Below, piece by piece: positions 41,024 through 51,128 of a stretch of 64,000 bases of DNA. Under the pieces are notes generated by a model that saw only the letters and a program-made list of their open reading frames with translations, was not told where the DNA came from and made no database searches. The stretch's first letter is position 1. Each line of letters begins with the position of its first letter. A program made the position numbers and the translations under genes. The DNA comes from Vibrio alfacsensis. Its GTDB lineage: Bacteria > Pseudomonadota > Gammaproteobacteria > Enterobacterales > Vibrionaceae. The DNA lies in the NCBI RefSeq assembly GCF_003544875.1, contig NZ_CP032093.1, positions 930,001 to 994,000 of the forward strand. Reading direction: 5' to 3'.

Positions 41024-41275
41024 TTAGGTCATTTGTTCTAGTTTGGTAATATTCGTCAGTGCTTCTTGATTGCTTTTGCCACATACGATAGGGCATGGCT
41101 TAAAGTCATGACACACTTTTGGGCGCTCTGGATTACCAAAGAGTTTGCATAGATTATCGTCATTCAATTGAATACAACGTTCACCTGCGAGTTTGCCGTT
41201 TGGCATCCCAGGAATAGGAGAGGAAATACTCGGTGCGATACAGCACGCCCCACAACCCAATCGACAATCCATCAT
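41024..41275 (-). CDS. YkgJ family cysteine-cluster protein
   Basis: This is an 83-residue protein with nine cysteines (CRLGCGACC, then CIQL, CKLF, CHDFKPC and C near the end). It fits the YkgJ/UPF0153 family of putative Fe-S or zinc cluster proteins of unknown function. The start may be either Met of MMDC. It faces the related YcgN-type gene across 188 bases, with opposite orientation. Confidence 0.8.
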   Translation of the reverse strand: MMDCRLGCGACCIAPSISSPIPGMPNGKLAGERCIQLNDDNLCKLFGNPERPKVCHDFKPCPIVCGKSNQEALTNITKLEQMT

Positions 41276-41462
41276 AAAACCCTCGCAAAAAATAAGGGGG
41301 CATTATGGCGATTTCTGACTGGATTGGAAGCGTTATCTATTTAAGTCGTGTCAGTTTGGGTTAAGCTTAGACCTATGCGGGATATTCAGCAAAACTTGAA
41401 CTTTTTCTGCCAGAGGGGTATAAAACGCACCCAATCCCACATCGTAATAAGTAGTAAATGTA

Positions 41463-41903
41463 ATGAGTACTCCATTTTGGCAAAGTAAATCGTTGGAACA
41501 CATGACAGAAGAGGAATGGGAATCTCTCTGCGATGGTTGCGGTAAATGTTGTCTACATAAACTGATGGATGAAGATACGGATGAGATTTATTACACCAAT
41601 GTGGCTTGCAGTTGGCTAAATAGTAAAACGTGTTCATGCAAAGATTACCCGAACCGTTTCACATCGGGTGAAGAGTGCACCAAGTTAACTCGAGAAGATA
41701 TTGAAGACTTTACGTGGCTACCTCATACCTGTGCGTATCGTTTACTGGCAGAAAAACAGCCTTTGCCAGAATGGCATCCTTTGATCACCGGATCGAAGTC
41801 GGCAATGCATGCAGCAGGTGAAAGTGTGCGAAACAAAGTGGTGTATGAGATTGATGTGGTGAACTGGGAAGATCACATTTTGAATCACCCAAATCGTCAG
41901 TAG
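41463..41903 (+). CDS. YcgN family cysteine-cluster protein
   Basis: This 146-residue UPF0260/YcgN protein has the pattern [12 protein letters not shown] near residue 24 and later cysteines in [15 protein letters not shown] and HTCAYRLL. It is presumed to bind a metal cluster. Its function is unknown. The ATG follows the weak site GTAAATGTA. It has normal family length. Confidence 0.88.
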   Translation: MSTPFWQSKSLEHMTEEEWESLCDGCGKCCLHKLMDEDTDEIYYTNVACSWLNSKTCSCKDYPNRFTSGEECTKLTREDIEDFTWLPHTCAYRLLAEKQPLPEWHPLITGSKSAMHAAGESVRNKVVYEIDVVNWEDHILNHPNRQ

Positions 41904-41965
41904 CTAAAAACGAGAACGTTAAAATTGAAACGTTAAAACGGAAATGTTAAAACAGTGATTCAAAC

Positions 41966-42022
41966 AATAAGCCTTCAACGGTACCTAAGGTCATTTACAG
42001 GTCGCGATGTGAAAGGCTTATT
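41966..42022. terminator. Long-loop inverted repeat between converging genes
   Basis: The 10-bp perfect arms AATAAGCCTT/AAGGCTTATT enclose 37 bases. The loop is long for a terminator but it sits in the expected place. Three decayed copies of GAAACGTTAAAACG lie just before it (41910-41955). Confidence 0.5.
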
Positions 42023-42048
42023 TGTATCGAATTTTTTAGTGAGCCCGG

Positions 42049-42300
42049 CTAACCCCGGATAAATCGGTTATAAACAAACAGAAGAACGAAAGCACCTAAT
42101 GTCGCAGTGACGATACTGCCGATATTCACGCCATCAGCACCGCCTAGACCAACAAAGCTGCCCAAGAATCCACCTACAAACGCTCCTAAAATACCGAGAA
42201 CCATCGTAGCTATCCATCCACCACCATCGTTACCAGGCATGAGCCATTTTGCTAATGCGCCGGCAATCAGTCCCAAAATAATCCAAGATAAAAACCCCAT
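42049..42300 (-). CDS. GlsB/YeaQ/YmgE family stress membrane protein
   Basis: This is an 83-residue inner-membrane protein with three Gly-rich hydrophobic segments (LSWIILGLIAGALAKWLMPG, TMVLGILGAFVGGFLG, ATLGAFVLLFVYN). It belongs to the transglycosylase-associated/YeaQ family, often induced by stress through RpoS. Its molecular role is unknown. A good AAGGAG ribosome site precedes it. Confidence 0.9.
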   Translation of the reverse strand: MGFLSWIILGLIAGALAKWLMPGNDGGGWIATMVLGILGAFVGGFLGSFVGLGGADGVNIGSIVTATLGAFVLLFVYNRFIRG

Positions 42301-42389
42301 AAATACTCCTTTTCAATGATTCTTACGCTATCAATCATAGTTCATATTTAACTATTTATTTGAAACAATGATTAACTGATAACCAATAA

Positions 42390-44117
42390 TTAACTGATAA
42401 CCATAGCAATATAGCCAAGGATAAGAACCAGTACCGATGTCAATGCATAGGGCACAGGGTAGCCAATGGCAGGCATATCACTATGGCTTGCATCTTGGGC
42501 TCCTTTCATTGCTGGTGTGCTATTTCTTCCTCCAGCACAAGCGCCAGCAAGAATTGCCGGGTTCATTTTCCTAAAATACAAGCCATAGAGCCAAGCAAGA
42601 AGAGGTGGCACCAATGCTGCTGTGACCCCTAATATTGCAATTTTAATGACGACGATGCCTTGAAAAGAGGCCAGAATTTTTGGTCCTACGGTCGCGGCTA
42701 ATACAGCAACAAACAGGTTTAGCCCGATGTCTTGTAAAAAACTTCGCGCGCCCTCACTCATAGGGCCTCCAAACGCTGGATTACGAGTTCTAAGGAAAGA
42801 GAAAATAATACCAGTGAGCATACAACCCGCAGAGGTACCTAACGCAAAAGGAATGCCGGCTATGGTTACGCTAAGATGGCCGAATAGGTACCCTATGAGC
42901 AGTGATAGCGCTAAATAAAATGTCTCTGTGATGGTGCTCTCGACGATGGGAACGCTATTTAAATTGGACGCAGTTTGTTCGACACACCATTGAGAACCAG
43001 CGACACGAATAACGTCACCAACTTCCACTTTTGTTTGTGGCATCAAAGGTTGTTGGTGTCCTTGTCGAAAAAGGGCTTTAAAATAAACGCCAAATCCCAC
43101 TTCTGCATGTAATTCGGCGATGGTTTTTCCTGCATATTTAGACTTGCCCACATGGATGTCGGCGACCTCAATGTCGACGTTGCGTGCTCTTGGCTCATCG
43201 ACTTCGTTGCCAATATCGGATTCTCCCTCAGAAATGAGTACATGATATTCACCACGCACACCGATGATGTCATTTAGAGCAAGAGTTGGGTTGTCTGATG
43301 CATCAATAACTTGATCACCTCTCACTACTTTGAGTACTGCCGCGTCCGGGAATTGTTGGTAAAGTTCTTGTACTGAACGTCCTACCAATTCTTGATGGGT
43401 TACTTCATAGGCGCGAACATCGATGGGTAGAACGCCTACGTCTGAGAATCCAAACGTACTGGGCAATTTTTCATTGTCGTCGCCCGCTGAATATTCTGTT
43501 TCTGCCTCTTTTCCTGCCTTGATTGGGTCAATGCCAAAAAGTGAAGGAAGATATTTAATAAATAGAATAATGAGGACAGTAGATAATACATAACTGATCG
43601 CGTAGCCTGCTGCGATATTTGCGCTTACATGGTCGACGCTCATGCCCTCTGGTGGGGTGAATGCACCTGAATTGATTGCGGATTGAGCCACGCCCATTAC
43701 TGCCGTCACAGTATAGCTACCAGAAATGATTCCAGCCGCATACCCGGGTTCAAGCCCCATCAGCTTGGCACCGATGACGACGATAGCAAAATTGCTGAAT
43801 ACGACAATTAAACCGATAACAACAAAGTCAATTCCGCCTCGAGCGAGACCAGAAAAGAATTGTGGGCCAACTTTCATGCCAATCGCATACATGAACATCA
43901 TAAGGAAAATGTCTGAAACTAAGCCTGGCTCTTCAATCTTCAAACCGTAAATGGAGAAAGAAGTGAGTGCCAATGCGACCCCGACGACGAGTGTTCCTGC
44001 CGTTGTCCCTAAACTCACGCCTTTAACGCTAAGGCGACCTAAAGGATACCCAATCGCAAGTGAAAGGAAGAGAAAGACAAAGGGGTTTTCTGACAAGTAA
44101 CTAAAAATAAAAGACAT
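42390..44117 (-). CDS. Aspartate:alanine antiporter family (AAEx) transporter with two RCK_C domains
   Basis: This 575-residue inner-membrane exchanger has two homologous membrane halves (GYPLGRLSVKGVSLGTTAGT and GYLFGHLSVTIAGIPFALGT). Between them are two cytosolic RCK_C domains, which is the AspT/YidE layout. The downstream half contains the ACAGGRNSTPAM signature. I took the ATG at 44117 because the 24-residue upstream extension is hydrophilic and not seen in the family. It lies 200 bases downstream of gadB on the same strand, so it is a candidate glutamate:GABA or related exchanger. That substrate is inference; E. coli uses the unrelated GadC. Confidence 0.87.
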   Translation of the reverse strand: MSFIFSYLSENPFVFLFLSLAIGYPLGRLSVKGVSLGTTAGTLVVGVALALTSFSIYGLKIEEPGLVSDIFLMMFMYAIGMKVGPQFFSGLARGGIDFVVIGLIVVFSNFAIVVIGAKLMGLEPGYAAGIISGSYTVTAVMGVAQSAINSGAFTPPEGMSVDHVSANIAAGYAISYVLSTVLIILFIKYLPSLFGIDPIKAGKEAETEYSAGDDNEKLPSTFGFSDVGVLPIDVRAYEVTHQELVGRSVQELYQQFPDAAVLKVVRGDQVIDASDNPTLALNDIIGVRGEYHVLISEGESDIGNEVDEPRARNVDIEVADIHVGKSKYAGKTIAELHAEVGFGVYFKALFRQGHQQPLMPQTKVEVGDVIRVAGSQWCVEQTASNLNSVPIVESTITETFYLALSLLIGYLFGHLSVTIAGIPFALGTSAGCMLTGIIFSFLRTRNPAFGGPMSEGARSFLQDIGLNLFVAVLAATVGPKILASFQGIVVIKIAILGVTAALVPPLLAWLYGLYFRKMNPAILAGACAGGRNSTPAMKGAQDASHSDMPAIGYPVPYALTSVLVLILGYIAMVIS

Positions 44118-44317
44118 ACGGTTACCCTGTTGCTCTGAGGGAGAAAGAGCAAGGTACTTCCTCATCCTTTGCTCTCTAAATAGCATCAATCAGTATTATT
44201 TATCCATACAGTCAATATGAGCTTGGAGTTATACAAAGCTAGATCTATGCAAGCCTAGATCTATGTAAACCTAGATGCACATGGACTTAGATAAATACAA
44301 ACTGGTATGACGCTGGA

Positions 44318-45718
44318 TTACCCATGATTAAAGTTAGAGGACTCATCTTCATTACTACCGTTAACGACAGGATGCTTGTCGAAGAAATCCACACAGTGTT
44401 TTAAATCAGAAATCAATAAATCGGCCATGTCGCGACTGAATCCGTGACGAACTAAGATACGCATTATGACGAGATCTTCCCTTTCCGCAGGCATTGCATA
44501 GGCGGCGATTTGCCAACCACGAGAGCGAATACGATCTGATAGATCGTAGAGATTGAAACCAGGTTTTGTGTCATCTTTTAAGGACCAACTTAGGGCTGGA
44601 ATTCCCCCGTGGCCGTTGTAGATGATTTTAAACATACCCATTTTTTCTATCTCTTCTGCGAGGTAATGAGCAGTTTCATAGCAAGCTTGGTGGATTTTTC
44701 GATATCCTTCTTTACCCAAACGTAGGAAGTTATAGTACTGAGCAACGATTTGTCCCCCAGGGCGAGAGAAGTTAAGAGCAAAAGTTGGCATGTTACCGCC
44801 CAAGTAGTTCACGTTAAATATCAGATCTTTATGTAATGCATCGGCATCACGCCATACCACCCAACCTACTCCGAGAGGGGCAAGCCCGAACTTGTGACCG
44901 GAGGCATTGATCGATTTAACGCGGGGTAATCGGAAATCCCACTCTAAATCGGGGTCACAAAAAGGAGCCAAGAAAGCACCGCTAGCTCCGTCAACGTGAA
45001 TTGGGATATCTAAGCCAGTTTGTTCTTGCAGTTTGTCTAGCGCTTCATGCACCGCTTTTACAGGCTCATACTGACAAGTAAAAGTTACACCTAAGGTAGG
45101 TACGACACCAATAGTGTTCTCATCACATCGCTTTATGACTTCTTCCGGCGTCATAATTAAACGGTCGCCTTGCATCGGTATTTCACGAAGTTCAATATCC
45201 CAATATCGTGCAAATTTGTGCCAGCATACTTGAACCGGTCCACATATTAGGTTTGGTCGATCAGTGGGTTTGCCGAGTTGTTTCATCTTTTCGCGCCATG
45301 CCCATTTTAAGGCCATTCCTCCTAGCATTGCCGCTTCACTTGACCCTGTTGTTGAGCATCCCATTGGGTTTTCGGCCTCAGGAGCATGCCAAAGGTCAGC
45401 GAGCATATGAACACATCGAGACTCTAGCTCAGCAGTTTGTGGGTACTCATCTTTATCGATCATATTTTTATCGATGCATTCATTCATGAGTTGATGAACC
45501 TCATCCTCCACCCAAGTTTGGCAAAATGTAGCTAGGTTTTGTCGTGAGTTTCCATCAAGCATTAACTCATCATGGACCACCTGATAAGCGTTATGCGGGG
45601 AGTGCTCATTTTCGGGAATGCGATACTTAGGCATGACGACAGATAAATCTTTTGAAGAGTAAACATCATCGAGGATTGAGCCGCGTACGGCTGATTTTTT
45701 GTGCAGAGGCATATGCAT
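44318..45718 (-). CDS. gadB: Glutamate decarboxylase
   Basis: This PLP enzyme converts glutamate to GABA, consuming one cytoplasmic proton. The 466-residue protein has the type II decarboxylase signatures HVDGASGAF and [10 protein letters not shown] (the Lys binds PLP), plus [14 protein letters not shown]. The N-terminal helix ([15 protein letters not shown]) and C-terminal segment resemble E. coli GadA/B, though there is no HKHT-like C-terminal His plug. Paired with an AspT-family antiporter gene downstream, it suggests an acid-resistance module. The intergenic stretch (44235-44300) holds degenerate 16-bp CTAGATCTATG repeats. Confidence 0.93.
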   Translation of the reverse strand: MHMPLHKKSAVRGSILDDVYSSKDLSVVMPKYRIPENEHSPHNAYQVVHDELMLDGNSRQNLATFCQTWVEDEVHQLMNECIDKNMIDKDEYPQTAELESRCVHMLADLWHAPEAENPMGCSTTGSSEAAMLGGMALKWAWREKMKQLGKPTDRPNLICGPVQVCWHKFARYWDIELREIPMQGDRLIMTPEEVIKRCDENTIGVVPTLGVTFTCQYEPVKAVHEALDKLQEQTGLDIPIHVDGASGAFLAPFCDPDLEWDFRLPRVKSINASGHKFGLAPLGVGWVVWRDADALHKDLIFNVNYLGGNMPTFALNFSRPGGQIVAQYYNFLRLGKEGYRKIHQACYETAHYLAEEIEKMGMFKIIYNGHGGIPALSWSLKDDTKPGFNLYDLSDRIRSRGWQIAAYAMPAEREDLVIMRILVRHGFSRDMADLLISDLKHCVDFFDKHPVVNGSNEDESSNFNHG

Positions 45719-46060
45719 TTCCTTCGCGTTTGGTATTTTGTGATTGAGTGCCTAGCAAGAATAAATTGCTCAATATTCCCAAATGAGCTCAAAATGTTGT
45801 GACCTCATATTTTTAAGTCATAAGGGTCTATTTACTGTAGTAAAGTTTATTAATTACTGCTGTGTTGGTTCATTTATTAAGTACGTCTATTTTGAGAGTG
45901 AGACGCAAAGGCCTCGGTAAATAGAGGCGTTAGCGCAAGTTTGACAGTTTAATTACGAATTACCGCCCAGCGTGCTTATTGATGTAGTAAACTCTAGGCA
46001 TATGTTTTCACTGCCTAATAGGCGAGTTTTAACTCGGTGACCGTCTCTTGTGAGGTAAAT
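45719..46060. other. Intergenic region between divergent gadB and the MscS-type gene
   Basis: These 342 AT-rich bases should hold two divergent promoters. I saw no strong operator, hairpin or coding sequence. Confidence 0.5.
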
Positions 46061-47752
46061 ATGACCTATCGATATTCTTTTACACCGCGTTCTTGTGCGG
46101 CCGCACTTTTCAGTTTTTTGCTTGCTTGTGTTCTGAGTTTTGGGCCTATTACGATTCATGCAACAGAGGCGAATAGTGAACAACAAACCTCTCTTGCAGA
46201 GCGGACGATTGATAATATTAATCAAGATATTTTGGATTTGTCTGCCACGCTTAAACAAGCCATTGGAGATGAGCGAGATGCTTTGCAATTGCAGCTTTTT
46301 CAGAAAAATGAAGAACTGAGAAATCGCCTTTCAGCGGCAATAAACAGCAAATCCATTCCCAACGAAAAGCTCATTGCACTCGTTAGAACGCAGCAAAAAT
46401 ATTCAGATGGTTCATTTGCTTATTTAGATGATCGTGTCAAAGTGCTAAATGAAAAAATCAACACAGCGAAAGAACAAGATAAGCTCTCTCTAGTGAATGT
46501 TTACCGCGAGCTTCAACAGTACTTAGATGTTAGTTTCGAAGCCGGTTCACAGAACTTAATTTGGCTGAAAGAACTGGGTGTTCAAGATAATGAAGCAGAG
46601 CAAATATTTAAAGATAGCGTTGATAAGCGCATGCGTCTGCTGTCGGCTTCTATTGAGTACCTAAATCAGCAAAAAAAGTTTATTGGTGCGCAAATATCGT
46701 CAAGCCCTGAGTCAGAAAAAACCGCGTTGCAGTTGAATGAACTGATCCTCAAGCAAAGGTTGGATATAGCGACGAACAGTTTGCGTTCTTTGATTTCGAT
46801 AGGGGATGGGTTAGGGCTAGAGACCTCAGAATACAAACGCCAGATCTTTGAAGTAACGGGCAGTATCACGCACGATCTGCTCAATGCAAAAGTGGTTCTG
46901 TCTATTCTAAGCCATTGGTCTAGTTCCGCAGGGGATTGGTTTGCAGAAAATGCTACACAACATATATTCCAGCTTTTTGTTTTTGCCTTAATTCTTTTGA
47001 TCGCACGAGCGCTCTCGAAACTGACACGAAAAGTGGTGAGCAAAGCCGTCGCATCTAAGAATTTAAAACTGTCCCATCTCATGCAAGATTTCTTTATTTC
47101 GATGTCTGGCAAGGCAGTATGGGTGATTGGTATCATGGTCGGCCTGTCTCAGATAGGCTTGAATCTCGCGCCTATCCTGACCGGTTTCGGTATTGCTGGT
47201 GTGATCATTGGTTTTGCATTGCAAGATACACTATCAAACTTTGCGGCAGGCATGATGTTGTTGATTTATCGCCCGTTTGATGTTGGCGATTTCGTTTACG
47301 CGGGTGGCGTAGATGGTAAAGTAAGCCACATGAGTTTGGTGAACACCACAATTCGTACGTTCGACAACCAGATCATTATGGTGCCAAACAGTAAGATTTG
47401 GGGCGATGTGATTAAGAACGTCACGCATGAGCGTATTCGCCGTGTTGATATGGTTTTTGGTATTGGCTACGCTGACGATCTGTTGAAAGCCGAGTCTGTG
47501 TTGAATGACATCATCACTTCCCATCCTGCGGTTCTTCGCTCCCCAGAGCCAATGATTAAAGTACACACTTTGAATACATCTTCTGTTGATTTTATTGTCC
47601 GCCCTTGGGTAAAAACGGATGATTATTGGGATGTCTACTGGGACGTAACCAAAGAAGTGAAGTTGCGCTTTGATCGTGAGGGGATCTCTATTCCTTTCCC
47701 TCAACAAGATGTTCACTTGCACATGGTGAGCAATGATAAGCAAGATGCCTGA
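46061..47752 (+). CDS. MscS-family mechanosensitive channel with periplasmic coiled-coil domain
   Basis: This is an inner-membrane osmotic safety channel of 563 residues. A signal-like N-terminus (to HATEAN) is followed by about 230 residues of periplasmic helical sequence. The membrane helices include LNLAPILTGFGIAGVIIGFA, the pore-lining helix with LQDTLSNFAAGMMLLIYRPFDVGD, and the MscS beta domain (TTIRTFDNQIIMVPNSKIWG). The C-terminal domain includes FDREGISIPFPQQDVHLH. The frame is open to 46037, but the ATG at 46061 has a GAGGTAAAT site. It belongs to the larger MscS relatives rather than the minimal MscS. Confidence 0.92.
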   Translation: MTYRYSFTPRSCAAALFSFLLACVLSFGPITIHATEANSEQQTSLAERTIDNINQDILDLSATLKQAIGDERDALQLQLFQKNEELRNRLSAAINSKSIPNEKLIALVRTQQKYSDGSFAYLDDRVKVLNEKINTAKEQDKLSLVNVYRELQQYLDVSFEAGSQNLIWLKELGVQDNEAEQIFKDSVDKRMRLLSASIEYLNQQKKFIGAQISSSPESEKTALQLNELILKQRLDIATNSLRSLISIGDGLGLETSEYKRQIFEVTGSITHDLLNAKVVLSILSHWSSSAGDWFAENATQHIFQLFVFALILLIARALSKLTRKVVSKAVASKNLKLSHLMQDFFISMSGKAVWVIGIMVGLSQIGLNLAPILTGFGIAGVIIGFALQDTLSNFAAGMMLLIYRPFDVGDFVYAGGVDGKVSHMSLVNTTIRTFDNQIIMVPNSKIWGDVIKNVTHERIRRVDMVFGIGYADDLLKAESVLNDIITSHPAVLRSPEPMIKVHTLNTSSVDFIVRPWVKTDDYWDVYWDVTKEVKLRFDREGISIPFPQQDVHLHMVSNDKQDA

Positions 47753-47835
47753 TTAGTCTGAGAAAACTATTTAGAACCACATTGGTCATTATAATGGGTG
47801 GCATATGTGTGAATGATAAAAATAAGGAAAGTAAA

Positions 47836-48152
47836 GTGGCTGAATTTAAATACAAAATCTAACGCAAGAAGAGCAAGATAAGCTGGATGCAGCAACATTT
47901 CGTCGTTTATTGGCGCACTTGGATGCTAACAAAGATGTGCAAAATATCGATCTGATGATTCTTGCGGGATTCTGTCGTAACTGTTTTAGTAAATGGTATA
48001 AAGCAGAAGCGGAAGATCGTGGTATGGATATCAGTATTGATGACGCTCGTGAGCGCGTATACGGTATGACTTATGATGAATGGAAGCAGAACCATCAGCC
48101 TGAAGCTACACCAGAGCAGCTTGCCGCATTTGAAGCGCGTCAAAAGAAGTAA
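47836..48152 (+). pseudogene. DUF1244 family protein, frame broken by one missing A
   Basis: The GTG at 47836, with an AAGGAAAG ribosome site, starts VAEFKYK, but the frame hits TAA after eight codons. Adding one A to the run at 47854-47857 gives KNLTQEEQDKLDAATFRRLL and continues to 48152 (DANKDVQNIDLMILAGFCRNCFSKWY). This is the complete DUF1244 (Cys-containing, SMc04008-like) family protein of about 105 residues, function unknown. The break is probably a sequencing error. Read as given, the surviving frame runs from about 47859. Confidence 0.85.
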
Positions 48153-48159
48153 TACCAAT

Positions 48160-48194
48160 AATAGTGAATAGTGAATAGTGAATAGTGAATAGTT
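48160..48194. repeat. Heptanucleotide tandem repeat AATAGTG
   Basis: Four perfect copies of AATAGTG plus a fifth with one change directly follow the DUF1244 stop codon. It is a short-unit array that can change length by slippage. It is outside any coding region. Confidence 0.95.
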
Positions 48195-48294
48195 AGTAGT
48201 AAATCACTAGTCGTAAATAAAGGGTCATCCTAGTTTGTTATCATGCTTGATAACGTCGTTTGAACGCCGGTTAGTATCATTCTACATCAAATAC

Positions 48295-48325
48295 AAAACA
48301 GCCCGCTTACTTGCGGGCTGTTGTT
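48295..48325. terminator. Terminator before the convergent desulfhydrase gene
   Basis: The stem AACAGCCCGC/GCGGGCTGTT has A- and T-rich flanks on both sides and lies just beyond the 3' end of the minus-strand gene. Confidence 0.85.
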
Positions 48326-48342
48326 TCTCTAGCGTGTTCGTT

Positions 48343-49437
48343 TTACTTAGTAACTGGGCCGCAGCATGCTGGTTCGACACAGCCTTTTGCTTGAATGATT
48401 TCAAGTTGAGTCAAGTATGGCTGGATATCACCAATGTTTGTTTTTACCCATTCTGCGTCGTAGTACGTATCTAGGTAACGCTCACCAGAGTCACAAAGTA
48501 GAGTCACGATAGAGCCATTTTCGCCGCGTTGTTTCATTTCGCATGCAAGTTGAAGAACGCCGTAAAGGTTAGTACCCGTAGATGCGCCAACCTTGCGACC
48601 AATGAGTCCTGACACCCAATGCGCTGTTGCAACACTTGCTGCATCCGGGATTTTGCGCATTTCGTCAACAACGCCAGCAATGAAGCTAGGCTCAACGCGT
48701 GGACGGCCAATGCCTTCGATTTTACTTCCGTTCTCACCTCGAATGTTCGCATTACCTGACTGGAAAGAGTCAAAGAATACGGAGTTATCAGGGTCAACGA
48801 CACACAGTTTTGTATCGTATTTTTGGTAACGGATAAAGCGTCCGATGGTTGCAGATGTGCCACCTGTACCAGGGCTCATTACCACCCAACTTGGGATAGG
48901 GTGATCTTCTAGTTTCATTTGGCTGAAGATGGAGTTAGCGATGTTGTTGTTACCACGCCAGTCTGTCGCGCGCTCTGCGTAGGTAAATTGATCCATGTAG
49001 TGACCGTTAAGTTCTTCTGCGAGACGGCGAGACTCATCATAGATTTGGTCTGAACGATCAACAAGGTGTGCTTTACCGCCATAGAACTCGATCTGCTCAA
49101 TCTTTTTACGAGCAGTGCTCTTTGGCATCACCGCAATAAAAGGTAAACCAAGAAGGCGTGCGAAGTAAGCCTCAGAAACGGCAGTGCTGCCTGATGAAGC
49201 TTCGATAACCGTTGTCTCAGGACCAACCCAACCATTACAAATCGCGTAAAGGAATAGTGAGCGTGCTAATCGGTGCTTCAATGAACCCGTTGGGTGCGTA
49301 CTTTCATCTTTCAGATAGATATCAATACCTTCTAAAGATGGAAGATCGAGTTTGAATAGGTGTGTATCGGCAGAACGTTGGAAGTCAGCTTCAATTTTAC
49401 GGACTGCGTTATTGATCCAGTTGTGGTCTGTGCACAT
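48343..49437 (-). CDS. PLP-dependent cysteine synthase-family enzyme, probable L-cysteine desulfhydrase
   Basis: This 364-residue fold-type II PLP enzyme has Lys in [15 protein letters not shown] (Schiff base), the [15 protein letters not shown] substrate loop and the [14 protein letters not shown] phosphate cradle. It groups with the cysteine synthase/CBS-like family that includes mycobacterial Cds1, an L-cysteine desulfhydrase. The C-terminal tail CVEPACC is cysteine-rich. The divergent AsnC/Lrp-family gene next to it mirrors the E. coli decR cysteine-detoxification locus. Its likely role is cysteine breakdown to pyruvate, ammonia and sulfide. A biosynthetic role is the alternative. Confidence 0.8.
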   Translation of the reverse strand: MCTDHNWINNAVRKIEADFQRSADTHLFKLDLPSLEGIDIYLKDESTHPTGSLKHRLARSLFLYAICNGWVGPETTVIEASSGSTAVSEAYFARLLGLPFIAVMPKSTARKKIEQIEFYGGKAHLVDRSDQIYDESRRLAEELNGHYMDQFTYAERATDWRGNNNIANSIFSQMKLEDHPIPSWVVMSPGTGGTSATIGRFIRYQKYDTKLCVVDPDNSVFFDSFQSGNANIRGENGSKIEGIGRPRVEPSFIAGVVDEMRKIPDAASVATAHWVSGLIGRKVGASTGTNLYGVLQLACEMKQRGENGSIVTLLCDSGERYLDTYYDAEWVKTNIGDIQPYLTQLEIIQAKGCVEPACCGPVTK

Positions 49438-49541
49438 AACATGGCTCCTTGGAAATTTGTAGGGTATTTTTTCTATAAGGCTAATCTACCTATAAACTTA
49501 GAGAAAACTTTGCTAATATTGCTTTGTTATTCACCAATAGT

Positions 49542-49554
49542 AGAAAATTTTTCT
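49542..49554. promoter_or_regulatory. AT-rich palindrome in the desulfhydrase/AsnC divergent promoter
   Basis: AGAAAATTTTTCT in the 139-base divergent region resembles AT-rich Lrp/AsnC-family sites and lies about 23 bases before the regulator start. Its binding partner is inferred from position only. Confidence 0.35.
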
Positions 49555-49576
49555 CCTAAATGCGGAAGTTCTAGGA

Positions 49577-50041
49577 ATGAGCTTAGATAAATTAGATAGG
49601 CAGTTACTTTCTTTACTCCAAACCGATGCTACGTTGTCTTTGAATGACTTAGCTGAACGCATCAATTTGACCACCACGCCATGCTGGAAACGCCTTAAAA
49701 AGCTAGAAGATGAGGGATATATTGAAAAGCGAGTGGCATTGCTCAACGCAGAAAAACTCGATCTGTCTTTTATTGCTTTTGTGCAATTGAAAACCAGCGA
49801 TCACTCAGAGGATTGGTACCATCACTTTGTTACGACAGTGAGTGATTTTCCAGAGGTGATGGAGTTTTATCGTATGGCGGGGGAATACGACTATATGATG
49901 AAAGTGTTGGTTCGGGATATGAAGCGTTTTGATGAATTTTATAAACGCTTAGTGAATAGCGTGAGAGGCTTATCTAATGTGACCTCTACCTTTGCGATGG
50001 AGCCGATTAAGTACACAACAGAACTGCCTATTAGTTTTTAA
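49577..50041 (+). CDS. Lrp/AsnC-family regulator, DecR-like
   Basis: This 154-residue regulator begins [20 protein letters not shown] and has an N-terminal winged helix-turn-helix ([24 protein letters not shown]) and a C-terminal RAM ligand-binding domain. The helix-turn-helix sequence [18 protein letters not shown] is close to E. coli DecR (YbaO), which senses cysteine and activates detoxification. It is divergent from the PLP enzyme gene, so control of that gene by cysteine is a reasonable inference. Confidence 0.88.
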   Translation: MSLDKLDRQLLSLLQTDATLSLNDLAERINLTTTPCWKRLKKLEDEGYIEKRVALLNAEKLDLSFIAFVQLKTSDHSEDWYHHFVTTVSDFPEVMEFYRMAGEYDYMMKVLVRDMKRFDEFYKRLVNSVRGLSNVTSTFAMEPIKYTTELPISF

Positions 50042-50198
50042 TAGGACGGGATTGAAGAGCGATATCAAAGGTGTAAAGAGGGATAATAAGGGAGTGAAGA
50101 CGCTCCCTTACTTATTCATCACGCGGACTATTGCATCACGTAGACTAACGCATCATGTTGGTTTTTACATCATTTGGATCGGTACCATCGTATGCCGT

Positions 50199-51059
50199 TT
50201 ATTTGGTAAAACGCATAACACCTTCTTGCACAGCTGTGGCGACAAGGTGACCTTGTTGGTTGTAAATTTCGCCACGCACCAAGCCTCTGGTATTACTCGC
50301 TGTTGGGCTTTCGATCACGTAGAGAAGCCATTCATCCATTCTAAATGGGCGATGGAACCAAATGGAGTGATCGATCGTTGCGACTTGGAAGTTTGGTGTC
50401 ATTAGTGATACTTCATGGGGGAATAGCGCTGTCACTAAAAAACCCCAGTCTGAAGCATAACCAAGCAAATATTGGTGAATCAATTGGTTCTCTGGCATAT
50501 CACCATTGGCACGTATCCAAAGGTACTGTTTTGCTTCTGTTTTTTTTGGATTGAGTGGGTTAATGATATTGACTGGCCGTGTCTCAATCGGCTTTTCACC
50601 ACAAACAGTTTTGCGAAGTTTCTCTGGCAAATACTCGGCAATGTGACTTGCAAGTTCGGTTTCTGATGGGAAGTTTTCTGGTCCGGGAATGTCAGGCATT
50701 GTATTTTGGTGATCAAAGCCCGGCGCTTCTCCATGATATGATGCCGTAAGATAGAAGATCGGGCGGCCATTTTGGATGGCCTTAACGCGTCGAGTACTAA
50801 AACTGCGGCCATCTCTTAGGTTCTCTACATCATAAATGATGGGTTTTTCCGGATCGCCAGGGTAAAGAAAGTAGCTATGAAAAGAGTGGACAGTACGTGT
50901 TTCCTCGACGGTATAACGTGCTGCTGATAATGCTTGCCCAATCACCTGACCGCCATAAACTTGAGGTAAACCTAGGTTCTCGCTTTGTCCACGGAACAAG
51001 CCTTCTTCTAATTTTTCGAGTTGTAATAGGCTAAGTAATTCTCGTAGTGGTTTACTCAT
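50199..51059 (-). CDS. tesB: Acyl-CoA thioesterase II
   Basis: TesB hydrolyses medium- and long-chain acyl-CoAs in the cytoplasm. The 286-residue protein is a double hot-dog fold with the typical [16 protein letters not shown] and [14 protein letters not shown] segments. The second half has [18 protein letters not shown] (catalytic Asp) and the [18 protein letters not shown] end. Its length matches E. coli TesB. It is divergent from ybaY, as in E. coli. Confidence 0.95.
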   Translation of the reverse strand: MSKPLRELLSLLQLEKLEEGLFRGQSENLGLPQVYGGQVIGQALSAARYTVEETRTVHSFHSYFLYPGDPEKPIIYDVENLRDGRSFSTRRVKAIQNGRPIFYLTASYHGEAPGFDHQNTMPDIPGPENFPSETELASHIAEYLPEKLRKTVCGEKPIETRPVNIINPLNPKKTEAKQYLWIRANGDMPENQLIHQYLLGYASDWGFLVTALFPHEVSLMTPNFQVATIDHSIWFHRPFRMDEWLLYVIESPTASNTRGLVRGEIYNQQGHLVATAVQEGVMRFTK

Positions 51060-51128
51060 GATGTTTCCTCACCGTTGTGACTTTAGTTGCTTCAATTATG
51101 AAACAAATTCAATTGTTTGATAATGCCT

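Noticed and set aside
45953..46288. Minus-strand frame across the MscS gene start
   Set aside because: It overlaps the well-supported MscS-type gene and its signal sequence, with no homology.
47234..47743. 169-codon minus-strand frame inside the MscS gene
   Set aside because: It is antisense to the conserved MscS beta domain; coding bias belongs to the plus strand.
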